This document shows, piece by piece, positions 1 through 11,700 of a DNA stretch of 49,027 nucleotides (position 1 is its first letter; every line of letters starts with the position of its first letter). A program made the position numbers and the translations under genes. Source of the DNA: Gnetum montanum (lineage: Eukaryota > Streptophyta > Gnetopsida > Gnetales > Gnetaceae); NCBI GenBank assembly GCA_015680685.1, contig MNCI01002708.1, positions 1,823-50,849 of the forward strand. Direction: 5' to 3'. The notes under the pieces were generated by a model that saw nothing but the letters and a program-made list of their open reading frames with translations, did not search any database and had not been told where the DNA came from.

Positions 1-830
1 CGGACTTGATGTTACGCGCCTCTTGGCGTTGCTCTGTCTTATTCCCCCCTCTGGAATGCTGAAATGCGCCCTTACTTGAATTGCGAATCTTTGCCTGAGG
101 CCGACTCGCGATTTTTAACGGTGTTTCAACCATTAGATTGAGGTGATAGGTCACAATATTAAAGTAATTCCACTCCACTAATGTAAGGGCATCATACTCC
201 TTATAGTCCATCCTGTAGCAACGTTGGGTCCACTCCTTCTTGGCCTCAGGGTCACCTTGTATGGATAATTCCACCAACTATGTTCCAGTGATAGGCAACC
301 CAAGTGCATGTGCAATAACTTCTTCCAAGAAAGACACTTGAATGTTTTTGATCTTGACTATGGATCCTAGCCTTTGATTGTTTTAGAAGAGGTATGTTTC
401 TCCCATGTACCACTCCCCACTAGACGTGATGATTGGCCACGTGGGAGAGGTTCGCAACTAAGTCTTAACATCCTCTAGAGCTTTCTCCAAAAATGGTCTA
501 AAGTTAATCTCTTGAAGAACATATCGTTGAATCTCTCAAGACTTGATGATATTAAGGTAGGCTTGAGTCAATGTGGCCTTAATCCTTGGTGTGGATCCAA
601 GCACTTCTCCTAATTGTGATTTTTTGGTCATCACTTCTTCTTTTGGAATATGTCGAACATATTCCACTTCAGGCTCCTCACAAAAAGTTCTTGTTGCATG
701 GGTTGCCTCTAGAAGTTCTTGGCTTTGTTCTTGTTGGTCCCTTCTAGCTTTATGTTGCTTCTCCCATGGTTGCAAGGGTTCTCCTTCCTTCAGACATTTT
801 TGCAATCCTTGTGTAATTTTAAAATAATTG
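1..830 (-). pseudogene. Degenerate coding-like region of unrecognised element E
   Basis: Read on the minus strand, the stretch gives a mostly open frame with a few in-frame stops. An uninterrupted 89-codon piece lies at 805-536, and coding-like text continues to the window edge (phrases such as FLEEVIAHALGLPITGT and ALTLVEWNYFNIV near 330-110). The composition is that of a real protein: charged, with few low-complexity runs apart from an E/Q-rich N-terminal part. I do not recognise the family. The style, LxEExxxALGLPxxGT, recalls ORFs annotated as putative plant transposon proteins, but that is only an impression. It lies downstream, in its own orientation, of an LTR-like promoter (TATA at 1247-1240), so it is probably the first ORF of a retroelement running off the left edge. 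It is broken by stops and the start is uncertain. Confidence 0.4.
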
Positions 831-1525
831 GGATACCTTATCTCTCAAGGATGGTTACACTTGGCTAAGTTGTAATTATGGTTGATTTAATTAATCCAAT
901 TATTATTTATTTATGCATTATCATTAATAAATCATTCCAAAGTTTGTCGAAAGTGTTAACTTGTGAAAAATTTAATGTTGATATGTTGTTAAGGTTATTA
1001 ACCCTTAGGGGAGTTAGGAAGATTTTCAAAACATTTCATCAATTTTTCATCAGAAACCTTAAGGTTTGTAGCTCCCATGATAAAGATCTTACCTCTGGTA
1101 AGCATAGGATCTAAAAACGAAGTGATTTGAACAAACGATTGGGAAGTTATGAGCTCTAGAAGGTTTTGGGCTTTGAAAAATTTCAAAAACTCCCTATGGG
1201 TTATGAGCAAATGGCAAAAAATTACAAAGTTTTTGATGATATATATAGGGTTTTTGCACTACATTGATGAGGCCTAGTCAACTAGGCCTCGTCGACAAGG
1301 TTGGATGCATTGATGGGGCCTCAATGACACAATCGTTGACCACTATAGTTAAACTTGTAAAATATGGATTTTTTGAGTGAAATTGGTGTCAAATGAAAGC
1401 TTAAAAGACCAAGAATAGTATGAAAACATGAGAAGATGGTGTTTAAGCTCATAAATTTGGAAAAATGGAGAAAACTTGATGTAGTGGATGAATGAAATGA
1501 AAGATTAAGGAGCACTAAGCGATGT
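831..1525 (-). promoter_or_regulatory. LTR-like promoter region of element E
   Basis: No gene is seen here. On the minus strand a TATATATA box lies at 1247-1240. Upstream of it are two palindromic blocks: a 9-bp inverted repeat (AGGCCTAGT, two bases, ACTAGGCCT; 1270-1289) and a decayed copy of GGCCTCGTCGACGAGGCC (1285-1302). The same palindrome stands upstream of the TATA box in the LTR of element C (29098-29115). This suggests a U3 promoter. The LTR ends were not located. Element A is inserted into the upstream side of this region. Confidence 0.45.
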
Positions 1526-1530
1526 ACTCT
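1526..1530. repeat. Target-site duplication of element A, left copy (TACTC)
   Basis: TACTC directly precedes the TG of the 5' LTR and recurs at 20552-20556 directly after the 3' LTR. Five bases is the usual Ty3/gypsy target duplication. The match shows that the two LTRs belong to one insertion. Confidence 0.9.
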
Positions 1531-3228
1531 GAAACACAACCAAATTCGGGCAACAACACCTTAACTACAAATTTGTCTAAGTGTCAACAAAAGGCAAATT
1601 TTTTCTAAGTGTTTAGCCCATGCTTCCATTGTTGGAACTATGCCCTAGAGTATAGTCAATGTAGCATGTAGCACAGAATCAAATTTACAAAATTTTCTAA
1701 GTGTTGACAATAGTTGCAAAATTTTTCTAAGTGTTGTGCTACACTTCCATTCTCCCTACTACACTCTAGAGTGTAGCTAGTGTAGCATGCACTTCAGTGG
1801 CCAGTTTTTCCTAAGTGTCAAGCTAGAAGTTGTCAAGCTAGCTCAACTTGGAGAGAACATTTGGCAAATTTTCTAGCTCTAGAAGTTTCCCCTCCTACTA
1901 TGCTCTAGAGCATACCAGCATAGCCTAGATGATAACCACAAGTTTTGATAATTTTTTCTAAGTTTTAGTGTTATGATCTCACTTTTCCTACTACACTCTA
2001 GAGCATAGCTAGCATAGCCAGCACTAGACTTTAATTTTTTGCAAAATTTGCCTAACTGTTATGCTATGCTCTAAAGCATAGCTAGCATAGCCCTACAAGA
2101 CTACTTCCAAAAGCTTCCAAAGCTCAACATCATCCTCCATCTCAACTCCACCACTTCTCTAGCAAGCAATATCAACAATTTGCATGTTTTTTGCACCCCC
2201 CATTTGTCCTAAGATTGTACCTATGCTTGACCCCACTCGAAAGAGGGAAAAGCATAGTCCTAGAGCGTAGCCTCCAAATTGCATTATTTTGCATTGTTTT
2301 TAGGTACTTTGCAATCTATTTGGCACTTACACATGTAGTCTTGGTACCATAGTCACACTCAGGTAGTTTCATAGGGTCCATTGAAGCACACCAAAGTGTA
2401 GCACCATTTTGCTCCAATGGAAGCGTAGCTGGGTCAACATAGCCTCAACTACCCCCTCTACCACATGGCACTCGATCTGCACTTCATGTCAACCCTAATC
2501 CTATAAATACCCCTATGTTTAACATTTTAGGGGTGGACAACTTCAGTTTGTGATTGGAATTTTGAAGCATTCGATGAGCATTCTAATTCAACAGTTAGCA
2601 TTCAATATTGACACTCTTGCACCTGAACATCCTTAACACCTTGGCAAAACTCTAGGATACTTTAACAATATCATAGCACATCGCAGCCTACAAGACACCA
2701 CGACAGCTAACCTAGGAGGCCCAAACTTCATAGTGAACATCAATTTTCATAGTCCAGACACCCTAGAGACTATGATTATGCTGTCTACTATGTCCATTAT
2801 ACATTGCATACCTACTCATCTCTCTTCTATAATTACTATGCTTCCCCCATTTGTGGTGATGCCATTCTTCCTCTCTCAAACTCTATCGCATTTTCAAGTA
2901 TTTTCTTTGGCATTTAGCATCACACTTGCATTTTTTCACTATTTTGCATGCATGCGCATGTTTACACCATTGTTTTCACACTGAAAAGCCCTACTAATCT
3001 CAAGCTTAGTCAATCCTAGCACCACCAAAAACATTGTGTGAACCCCTAGCACCTATTCATCAAAACACTATGTAAGTCCTAGTTCAATCAACAAGACCGT
3101 CTCAAGTGCTTTGCCTCTTTTTTTCCCCCCAACAATAGTCCTTTGAATGGGGATGAGGTTAGGGTTGTACTGTAGGCATAGACCCCTCAATTTGATCATT
3201 CTAGCCACTAAAATTTTTGGTCACTATA
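1531..3228 (+). repeat. 5' LTR of element A
   Basis: Starts TGAAACACAACC and ends TCACTATA (the final CA decayed to TA; the 3' LTR ends CTACA). It aligns along its length with 18905-20551. U3 holds several palindromes derived from CTACGCTCTAGAGCGTAG (1638-1655, 1759-1776, 1898-1914, 1991-2008, 2064-2081). A TATAAATA box is at 2502-2509, followed by a GGGGTGGACAACTTCA-type leader. No coding sequence. Confidence 0.9.
2502..2509 (+). promoter_or_regulatory. TATA box of element A 5' LTR
   Basis: TATAAATA in the context AATCCTATAAATACCCC. The same box is at 19869-19876 in the 3' LTR, and a near-identical context (CTTATAAATACCC) is found in element B. Probable RNA polymerase II promoter of the genomic transcript, with initiation expected some 30 bases downstream. 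Confidence 0.75.
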
Positions 3229-3860
3229 GTTTTATGAGCTAGAAGGAGAGTCATGCCATTTCCTTCTGCATTTAGTGATAGTCCTGTGTGCTCTCTACAC
3301 CTCCATTACTAGCTTTAGGCTCGTGCAAACCCAACACCCCTATGGACCTACCATGGCAATAGTTGGATCATAGGCCAACACAAGAGTTGTCTACGAGTCA
3401 ACTGGTGTAGACTGGACCCAATTGTCAAGTCCCCTAGAACCCTATTGGATGAAAGCCAAAGCGTATCTTTGGCACTTAGCCAAAACTCTATGTGCTTAGG
3501 AGAGTGTAGCTAGCTCTCAATGTGAGAGTGTAGCAAGCTTCAACATAGCAAGAGTAGCACACTAGAGTTAGTTTTTTTTAGTAGCATTTTTAGACTTAGC
3601 CATTTTCTCAGCATCTTCTTACTTAGCTATTTTTCAGCATTTCTATACTTTGCCATTTTTTTAGTATATGCAACTTTTGCATTTTTTTCATAGCATCATG
3701 AACCCTGAGCAACCTTTAACCTCCATTCTAAGTATAATTTTTGTTCAACTTGGTCAATGAGATATCATAATTGATCTTCTTAGGGTTGAGGGGTCTGCCT
3801 TGGTAGAGAGGTAGTCATTTAGAATACACAACCAACCTCCCAAGTACATGGTACTCGATG
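3229..3860 (+). other. Leader of element A, no gene
   Basis: Untranslated leader between the LTR and the first gag-like codons. The block directly after the LTR (TAGAAGGAGAG at about 3241-3251) is conserved in element B after its 5' LTR (CTAGAAGGAGGG). No sequence beginning TGG that would pair with a plant tRNA 3' end is seen here, so the primer-binding site is not identified. Confidence 0.5.
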
Positions 3861-6800
3861 ATGGAAAATATAACTTCCTTTACACAAAACTCCAAGGGGA
3901 TCTATCCCTAGATTGTCAAGAAATGGATGCTAAACAGGGTTAGGAAATCATACACCAGAATGGGAGGGAGTACTTCCTTGCTCCCAATAATTTCATTCCA
4001 CTCATCGAGACCTTTTGGTGGCTACTTGACCAACTCGTTCAACTAAGTGGGTCGAATGAGCATGATGCAACAACTGATTACGAGAAGCCCCTTTAGGATG
4101 GACATGATGAGTTTGAGGCTTGTTCAAAGAATGAGAATACCTTTTATGCCTCTTTCTAGTAGGCTACCTCTAGTTTCATCACTCAATAGTGCCAACCATT
4201 CACTTTCTATCATGCAGTTACATCCCCTTTGTCACCTCCTAGGTTAACCCCTGTTGTGGCAAGTCATCAAGTGCATGCACATCAAGGTGCAAGATTGTCT
4301 ATCACCCTAACCTTTATACATCACATACATTAGGGCATAGGACCATCTGCCATCCTCCCCTCCATGATGTCCATGCAGTCTACACAATCCTTCCTTTCGA
4401 CATGTGTGATGCTAATGCAGTCTTACATGCACATTGTGTAGATGTCCCAACTGCCACTAACTCAAGTGTTGTACGTTCCACCTATCCCATCAGTACCCCC
4501 TACAATGGCGCAAGCCACAACTACATGGTGGGTTCCAACCCCCATGCCCATGGCACAACATACATAGAAATACATGCAACAGGCATCGCACATGGTCATG
4601 CAGCCCATAGTAGAACTATGGATCACTCAAGTAACACAGTGGTTAGCACAATTGGCACAGCTTACTACACCCACCCAAAGCTTTGACCAAGTGTTCTAGC
4701 TCATCTAGATGCTCATTGAGGAGGTTAAGAAGCTTAAAGACTCCTCCTCTGAAATAGTCCATGTGATGGACTTTTACTAGGACAACCCAATTTGTCTTGC
4801 AGTCCCATCGCTAACCCTACCTCTTGGAGTCCAACTCCCCTAGTTCACTAAATACAACAATGAAGAGGATCCTAATGCCCATCTAGTAACCTTCCATTCT
4901 GAATGCCTTCTATTGCAGGCATGGCTGCATGTAATCACCTATGCATTTAACATGTCCTTGACCAACAAGGCATTAAATTGGTACTGTGCACTCCCCATGG
5001 CCTTCATATCTTCCTTGGAGGAATTACTTAGTTAATTTTTCACTCACTTCAAGTACAGCTTGTAATGACAGAAAACGTCGGTTGCTGGAAACACCGAGGG
5101 AATTTCTATGTACACAATTTTAACCTTGGATCCACACAAGAGCCATGCTGAAGAAAACGAATCTGAGGTGCCCTGAATGATCTTGTTGATTAGACAAGGA
5201 CTTAAACAATCAGTAAATTTGTCAACGATTGTATAATGAGGCAATGACTTAATATGAAAACATATTCTCAACTTATGAGAAAATGAGATCTGCTCTAAGA
5301 TTAGATCTCGAAGGCAATGAAGGTGGTGTAAATTATGAAAAATGATCGCAAAATTCAATGTAAATAAGATGTAGCAAATTGAACTTGGAACATGCATGAT
5401 CTCGAGATTTGGGATCTCCCTTATAGATAAATATGATGAATACAACAGGATTTACAAGCGAACTTCAGTTTGGACGAAGTGTCTACTATAAACAAGAAGC
5501 TAATTAGAGATAAAACAAGCAAAGGTTGATCTACCTTATTCTATCCAATCTAGGAGAAAGGGAGTCAAACTCGAAGCAAAGTGTCTGCTAACTTGAAATC
5601 TCTGGTCAAAAGATCTTGTAGGTCACCGTCGATGCTCTTCTATTGTTAACTCTTTCTCGTCGTCTCACCAGTCTTCGCCAAGAGATATTGTCAAAAATTT
5701 GCTAACAATTGCCAACCCCTTAAGCATTGTCTACCAGTGTATTTATAAGATTAGGGTTAGGAGAAGAACGTGGTTTAGATGACGTGTGTCTTGGGCCCAT
5801 AAAATACTGTTGACCTGATGTGTTGTAACTGAAGTTTGTAATGCTACGCTTTGAAGCGTAGTATAGCGTAACCACCTTTCAAGGAGATAGTTTATTTGAC
5901 CTTGTCTCTTGTGCTGAATAAACTATCTCGTGACTACAGTACAATACACTGGGAAGTGTATCGTGGCGTAATGACTGCCACCATCTGAATTTCATAATCT
6001 TTATTGCTATGGATAAGTCAACTGCACTACTTACGTTACACTGCGTTATGTTGCATAGCGTAACGTGGTGTAGTATGACAAAAGTTAAGATTCTCAATCA
6101 TGGCCAGCTTGCAAAGTTGAAGTTTTGTTGCTGCGCATCCCTCATTTCTGTTCAGTCCTCCTAAAGTCTACTATGCTGAGCTGGTAGCATAGCGTAGCAA
6201 GCCCTTAGCCAAAATGAAAGAAAACTTGCTCAAATGTGCTACTTGTGGAAATCCTTGCCCAAACTTTGAGACCTTGTTGAATCATCAAGGTCTTGAAATT
6301 TCATGGTGTTTCATAACTTGAACCCTAAGGTGACCCTAGATCAACTAATGCAAATCAAGCAGGGCCACTTATAACCCATGTAAACATTCATCCAGCATTG
6401 GAGTGCCGCACTTAACAAAATTCATGAGGCCATCATAGAAACCCACCTACTAGCCATTTTCAAAGGTGTAGTGAATAAATTTATCAAGTCAAAGTTTTAT
6501 TAGCTTGCCCTACATTCCTTGAGCCATGCATTTGCTCAAACAAAAAGCATTCAAGATGCAGCAAAAGCTAGTAAGAACTTAGCCTACATGACCTACGAAA
6601 ATTTGCATGCAAAGAAAGATAAGGAAAAGGACAATGCAACCACAACTATTGCAACGATGACCAATGAGGCCAAGCTAAACAATGCCAAACCAACAACCAA
6701 GGCACCTAAAGCCATAGCCAACAGTAAAGCATCCATCTTTGGCACTTTGACAATCAACTAGTCTACATCATTGGCAACCACAGGGCAAGATGCCCCAATG

Positions 6801-7690
6801 CCAGACTTTGAGTACAAGGACCACTCAAAGTACACACCATTGCCCATCAAGCTATTGGATCTCTTAGGTTAGCTACTTAATGTTGGGTGCATCTAGTATA
6901 AGCAAATGTTTGAGGATGCTTGTGAGGGCCATGATCACTACTGCAAGCTTCTTAGAAATCCATCAGTAGTTGCACCAAATGAGCCTCTAGTCTCTAAGCA
7001 TTTTAGGTTGGATCGATTCTACTATTACCACCCACTACTCGGCCATGACAAAAACTTCTACATGGCCTTATGGGATGACATAGCAACACATGATTGACCA
7101 AGGCCAACTGGTTCTTGATGCAACCAACCTATTTTACCTAGAAAATCAATCAATGAAGGTTTACAAAGATCCTCTCAATGCAAGTGGTGTAGGCTACATT
7201 ATCAATGTCATTAGCATTGATGATGACTCAGAACTAGCATAAGAACCATTTGTGGTTCGTATGCCCTCTAGTAACACTAGGGCCTCCTCAGCGTCACCTT
7301 TTATCACCAGAGCACCACCTTGGGCACCCATGACACCCTTTGTGGTTAGGGCCCATAGTACATTGCAACAATAGCAACCTAAACACCTTTTGTCATTAGG
7401 ATGCCTCAAAGTTTATACTCCTTACCTCCTCAGAGTCTAGTGGTGGGGACTACATCAGGCCCTACTCACCTAAGGCCTCATCCTATATACAATAACATGT
7501 AGTCTAGGTGATAGCTCGAGAGGCCTAATGAGCATCTCACTAATAAAATGATTAGGAAATGCCTAGAGCTAGGTCTGCCTAAGCTTGTCACCTTGTCTTC
7601 TATTCCCATGACAACATCGACTAGAACAACCACTACAAGCAATCAAGAATTGAGTACTAAGGCTCAAAAGCAAGCAAAACAAGCAAAGTT
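3861..7690 (+). pseudogene. gag: gag of element A, broken and split by a solo LTR
   Basis: Gag packages the element RNA in cytoplasmic virus-like particles. Recognition rests on alignment to element B gag. Before the insertion, text like LIEEVKKLKDSSSE, then DNPICLAVPSLTLPLG, then FTKYNNEEDPNAHLVTF (about 4700-4890), matches B's LIEEINQLKAASSN, DDPICPMVPPLTLPAG and LTKYN. After the solo LTR, frame-consistent text around 6330-6600 (VTLDQLMQIKQGH, HEAIIETHLLAIFKGVV) matches B's VTIDKLLHIRQGP and HESIIETHLLEIFKGAV. The zinc-binding region (near 7030-7060, YYYHPLLGHD) has lost its first cysteine compared with B. There are many in-frame stops, mostly TAG. The start is not secure. The gag reading frame is cut at 5065 and resumes at 6314. 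Confidence 0.75.
5066..6313 (-). mobile_element. Solo LTR inserted in element A gag
   Basis: About 1.25 kb with no coding content interrupts gag exactly where alignment to element B gag is lost and regained. On the minus strand it begins TGAAACACC, like the LTRs of A and B, and ends TGTCA. It has a TATAAATA box at 5747-5740 and, upstream of it, the 18-bp palindrome CTACGCTTTGAAGCGTAG (near 5846). No internal region or second LTR is present, as expected after LTR-LTR recombination. The flanks read CTTGTAA and TAACTTG, so only TAA is shared and a clean 5-bp target duplication is not visible. Confidence 0.7.
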
Positions 7691-7727
7691 CAAATCTCCT
7701 CCTTAAGAGATCTGTCTCCTAGGCCGC

Positions 7728-8722
7728 ATGGAGAAGATAAAGGCCAACAAAGAAACTAATAGTGATCAGGATTTCCTAAACACGTTAGCAGAAGTCAAAC
7801 AAGCTCTAAAACGAAAAAACACAACCTTAAGCCTATACAACTTGGTCATAACCTTGTTCACTCATTGCGAAGCATTAATTCACATGTTGACCTCCATTCC
7901 CATCAAGGAGGACATCCCAGCAGATGAACAAGCCATCCATGTTGTGATGCTTCCCCCTACACCACAGGGATTGAGTTTAACACCCCTGGCATTTCGCAAT
8001 GAGGTGATTAAGATTGATCCTAAAAAGGGTTAGGTTATCATCACACAAATGTTCATAACAATCCATGTAGGACAATGCAAGATTCATAGGATTCACATTA
8101 ACAATGGGGCAGCAACTAACATCATCCAATTCTCAATCATTGACCAACTCAGTCTCGCTAACCAAATTAAACCCATGAAAACAACATGCTTGAAGTCCTT
8201 TGATGGATCACACATTGTAGTAAGGGGGACAGCCATGATAGCTTTCACAGTAGAGGAGAAATTCCCCATAACAGCTAAATTCATTGTCATTAAGAAGATG
8301 CCCAGGTTCAACTTGATTTTGGAAAGGCCCTGGCTACCCAATTACGGATTATCTCCTTGCCCATCCACCAAGAAATCCACCTTCCATATGAAGGTGGAGA
8401 AGTGATTATACATGGTGATAATGAAACCCCTTCAACCATCAACAACCTTGACACAAAACAAGGGTTAGAGNTCCCTTCAACCATCAACAACCTTGACACA
8501 AAACAAGGGTTAGAGGTAGAGTTCCCCGATAATACGCCACCTATAAAAGATGAGGGTCAACCTTGTCTAGTAGACCCACCTAAGAAACCAAAAGAAGTTG
8601 ATGACCCCCCTGAGAAAGCTCTATGGGTAGAGTTTCTCTTTAGCATCATGGATGAGGGTCTAGGTGAATATTGCCTTATGTTGCCCAAGCCCTATGCACC
8701 CCCAACCAACATTGGGTTATGA
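7728..8722 (+). pseudogene. Protease region of element A
   Basis: Aspartic protease domain that would cleave the Gag-Pol polyprotein. One frame runs 7728-8405 with a single stop at 8031-8033. The domain core is RIHINNGAATNI (about 8090-8125), where a D-x-G triad is expected; here it reads N-N-G, so the catalytic Asp is replaced. The second signature, FNLILERPWL (about 8310-8340), matches the usual ILGRPWL motif with G changed to E. A frameshift near 8340-8357 moves the rest (PIHQEIHLPYEGGEVIIHGDN) to another frame, which is open to 8722. Homologous to 40002-40766 in element B at clear similarity. Non-functional. Confidence 0.75.
8427..8515. repeat. 44-bp tandem duplication around a single n
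   Basis: The sequence 8427-8470 is repeated at 8472-8515 with a single n between the copies and one mismatch at the first base. This is the pattern of two contig ends that overlap but were not merged, so it is probably an assembly artefact rather than biology. Confidence 0.8.
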
Positions 8723-11700
8723 AGCAACTACACAACTAAGGCATCCCCTTAGTTCAACATGTGCTAGGTGCCTACTTATCCCTAATCTTCACATGACCCA
8801 TTTTCCTTTTGCTTGCATAGTTACATTTTGCATGGTTACTTGTGTTTTGCATTATTCATTTTATTATGCATGCATTCCTTTTATTTATGCATTTTTTATT
8901 ATTTTTCTTATGCATTAAAAACACTAAAATTCAAAATTGAAAAAAATACATATGGCCTACCATGGCCTAAAATTGGCCACCTTCCTTGTGATGCCATGGC
9001 CCAAAAAGACCTTAAACTAGCATATGACTCGTTGTGGCCTAAAACAAATAACCTTTTGTCTTTCATCACATTGGCCTAGAATGGCCTAAAACTATCGCTA
9101 CAACTCACCAAGGCCTAAAACTGGTAGCACCTTATCTTTTTATTCATGACTCAAAATAGCCTTAAACTAGCAACAACACTCCCACCATGGCTCTAAATTG
9201 GCATGGGGTCCATAAAGGGCCTAATTACATCAAACTACCTCATTACTAGCACACAATATTTAACAGGATAAATGTAAAACTTTACATAAAATAGTTTATC
9301 ATTACATCTTCATTAATCCATCAATAAAATACATGGCATGACGGTACAGAAAAAATGGCCAAAAATTGCAAAATTTCCCAACAACAGGGCTACATCAGGA
9401 CTGCTTAGCTGGTAGTGTTTGGTGGGGGTTGAGGCTCCTCTTCCTCTTCCTTTATTTCTTAGTTGGAGCCTACGGCATCACTTGGGGCCTACTTGAAGTA
9501 GCACAAAATAACAAAATAGTTAGCAAATGCACAACATGCAAAACTAATATAAAAAGTACAAAATCACAAAAAAATAACTAACCTAAGAGGATCCCACATC
9601 TGTCTCTAAAGGAAATCTTTCAAGGCCCTCCTCCAAGCATTAGATGATTTTGGCCTTTGATAGCCATGTTTAGTCCTCCTGGCCAAAGTCAATACATGCA
9701 AGGTCTTGCCTTTGTGCACAGTGGTCCATGTAGGAATCTCCATTGAAAACATGGTAGAGGAGACCTCCCTTGATGGCATAGTGATCTACCTCTTTATATA
9801 CCCATTCACCACTATGTGATGAGTGAATAACTTGTAAGCCCATGTCCCACTTGTTTCCTTAAGGAACATATCATGGCAACTATGTTCAATGGAATCCTCC
9901 TTGTACCATTTAAGGTATGTATTTCACTCATTCTTGTAGTGGTACTTGTGGTTCTTTTGATTTTTCCCCCATTGATACACCTTTGCACTATAATCTTTCC
10001 AACCTTGGTTTTTTTGGGCAAGAAAATCGATCTACAACCTCTACGCAATGATCTCTCTAGTGGCCTTATTCTTACCCTATATTATTGACCATTACCTAGC
10101 ATAGTCAATCTTAACTATCTATTAGATACTATCCCCTTGTGCATGAGCCACAAGGAAGTCATAATGGAACTGCAAGTCCTCCATTTTGGTGTTCTAGCTC
10201 ATAGCCTTATCTTGGAGCTCATGTACCTACTTCCATAGGTACTCATTATTGCACCTACAAACCCATAATGCTTTCACACATGAAAGTGTGCACTTACTTG
10301 TAGCCTCATACATGCAGTGAGGCACTTGCTCCACCTGAAGGAGAAACTTAGGGATGACATCCACCCTAGCCACCCTGCTTGGATTCTAGTGAAGCTTAGA
10401 ACCTATTGGCATACAACAAGCAAAATAGCATTAGCCATAGACTAATTTTTAAGTCGGTAAAGTAAGATAAGCAAAGTAACATCACAAGCATATCAAGCTC
10501 AGGATCCACCTACTATAGGTGGTACACCATGTCCTCAACCAAATCTTCCATGAAGGTGAACTTGTTAGGTGCCTCTACTCATGGCTCCATATGATAAGTA
10601 GAGGTGGACACTAGATCATTGGCAGGTATCTTTGCGACTACAATGTAATAACACATTTACCAATAATCAAATAGCTAGATATGCAAGAGTAGAAAGAGAG
10701 TAATAATAGATGACAATGAAAAGTAGATACCTAGCAAACCCTCAAACAAAAGAGCGAGGGGATCACCCAGCTGCACACCATCAAAGAGGTTATCAAAATC
10801 CCCCCCATCGAGGTGAAGCAGTCCCTCCTCTAACTATTGGAGGGCTTCTATAGCCTCACGTAGCTCCTTCTCCTATGTTTGTCCTTCCTCAATTTGAGGA
10901 AGAACCTCCTCTGCTACTACTTCTATCGCTACTTCAGTATCCCTCTCACCTAATTTCAACAATTCACACACATGTTAAGATTAGCATTTTAACACTTAGC
11001 ATAGCAACTTAACATAATCTAGCATAGCATTGCATAAGAAAATAAAAATATAAACACATAATATCTAAAAAACACATCCAATAACTCGTACTAACCTGCA
11101 ACATCTATGCTGAGTCATGAAACTTCAAGAAGATCTTGCCTTCCACCTTTACAACCTTCCATGCAAGCTCCTCTATGAGATGTGGCCTCTTAGTCTTTAC
11201 CTTAGATGGTCCCATCATCTCAGCAATGTAATGCTCTACCCTAGCCATGTTCCTGGTACCAGCTAGTGGGGGCACACCTACACAATCATGCAAGTAGTGA
11301 GATCACCCTAAGGGATCTTTAGTCATTATGAAAAATGACTCACCAATCACCTCTGGGGATCCTACACTCACGTAATAGCAAACAGGTACTTGATCCATGG
11401 CTTTGAAAGATATGTTTAGTCTTATAGCACCCATTTCCTATCCTTGCAAACCACCAAAAACTTCATAAATCTTCATAGCCATCTTGCAAAGAATGTGAAG
11501 TGCACATGTGACCTCATGTGGAGGTTGTCGTGCAACTTGACAATCTTGGCATGTAGGCTACTAGCAAGGTGAGAGGCCCAATTGTACCTTGTGCCCTCCT
11601 CCAGTACATCTCTCATCACTCAAGCCTACTCTACCCCAAGGATTTTCCCTTGGGAGAGCAGCTTCGAAAATGCACAAGCATGAAAAAGAGGGTAAAGCTC

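Noticed and set aside
4402-4686. 94-codon ORF rich in His/Ala/Thr upstream of A gag core
   Set aside because: It is out of frame with the gag core and matches nothing in B in that frame. Probably a shadow of the Gln-rich gag N-terminal region.
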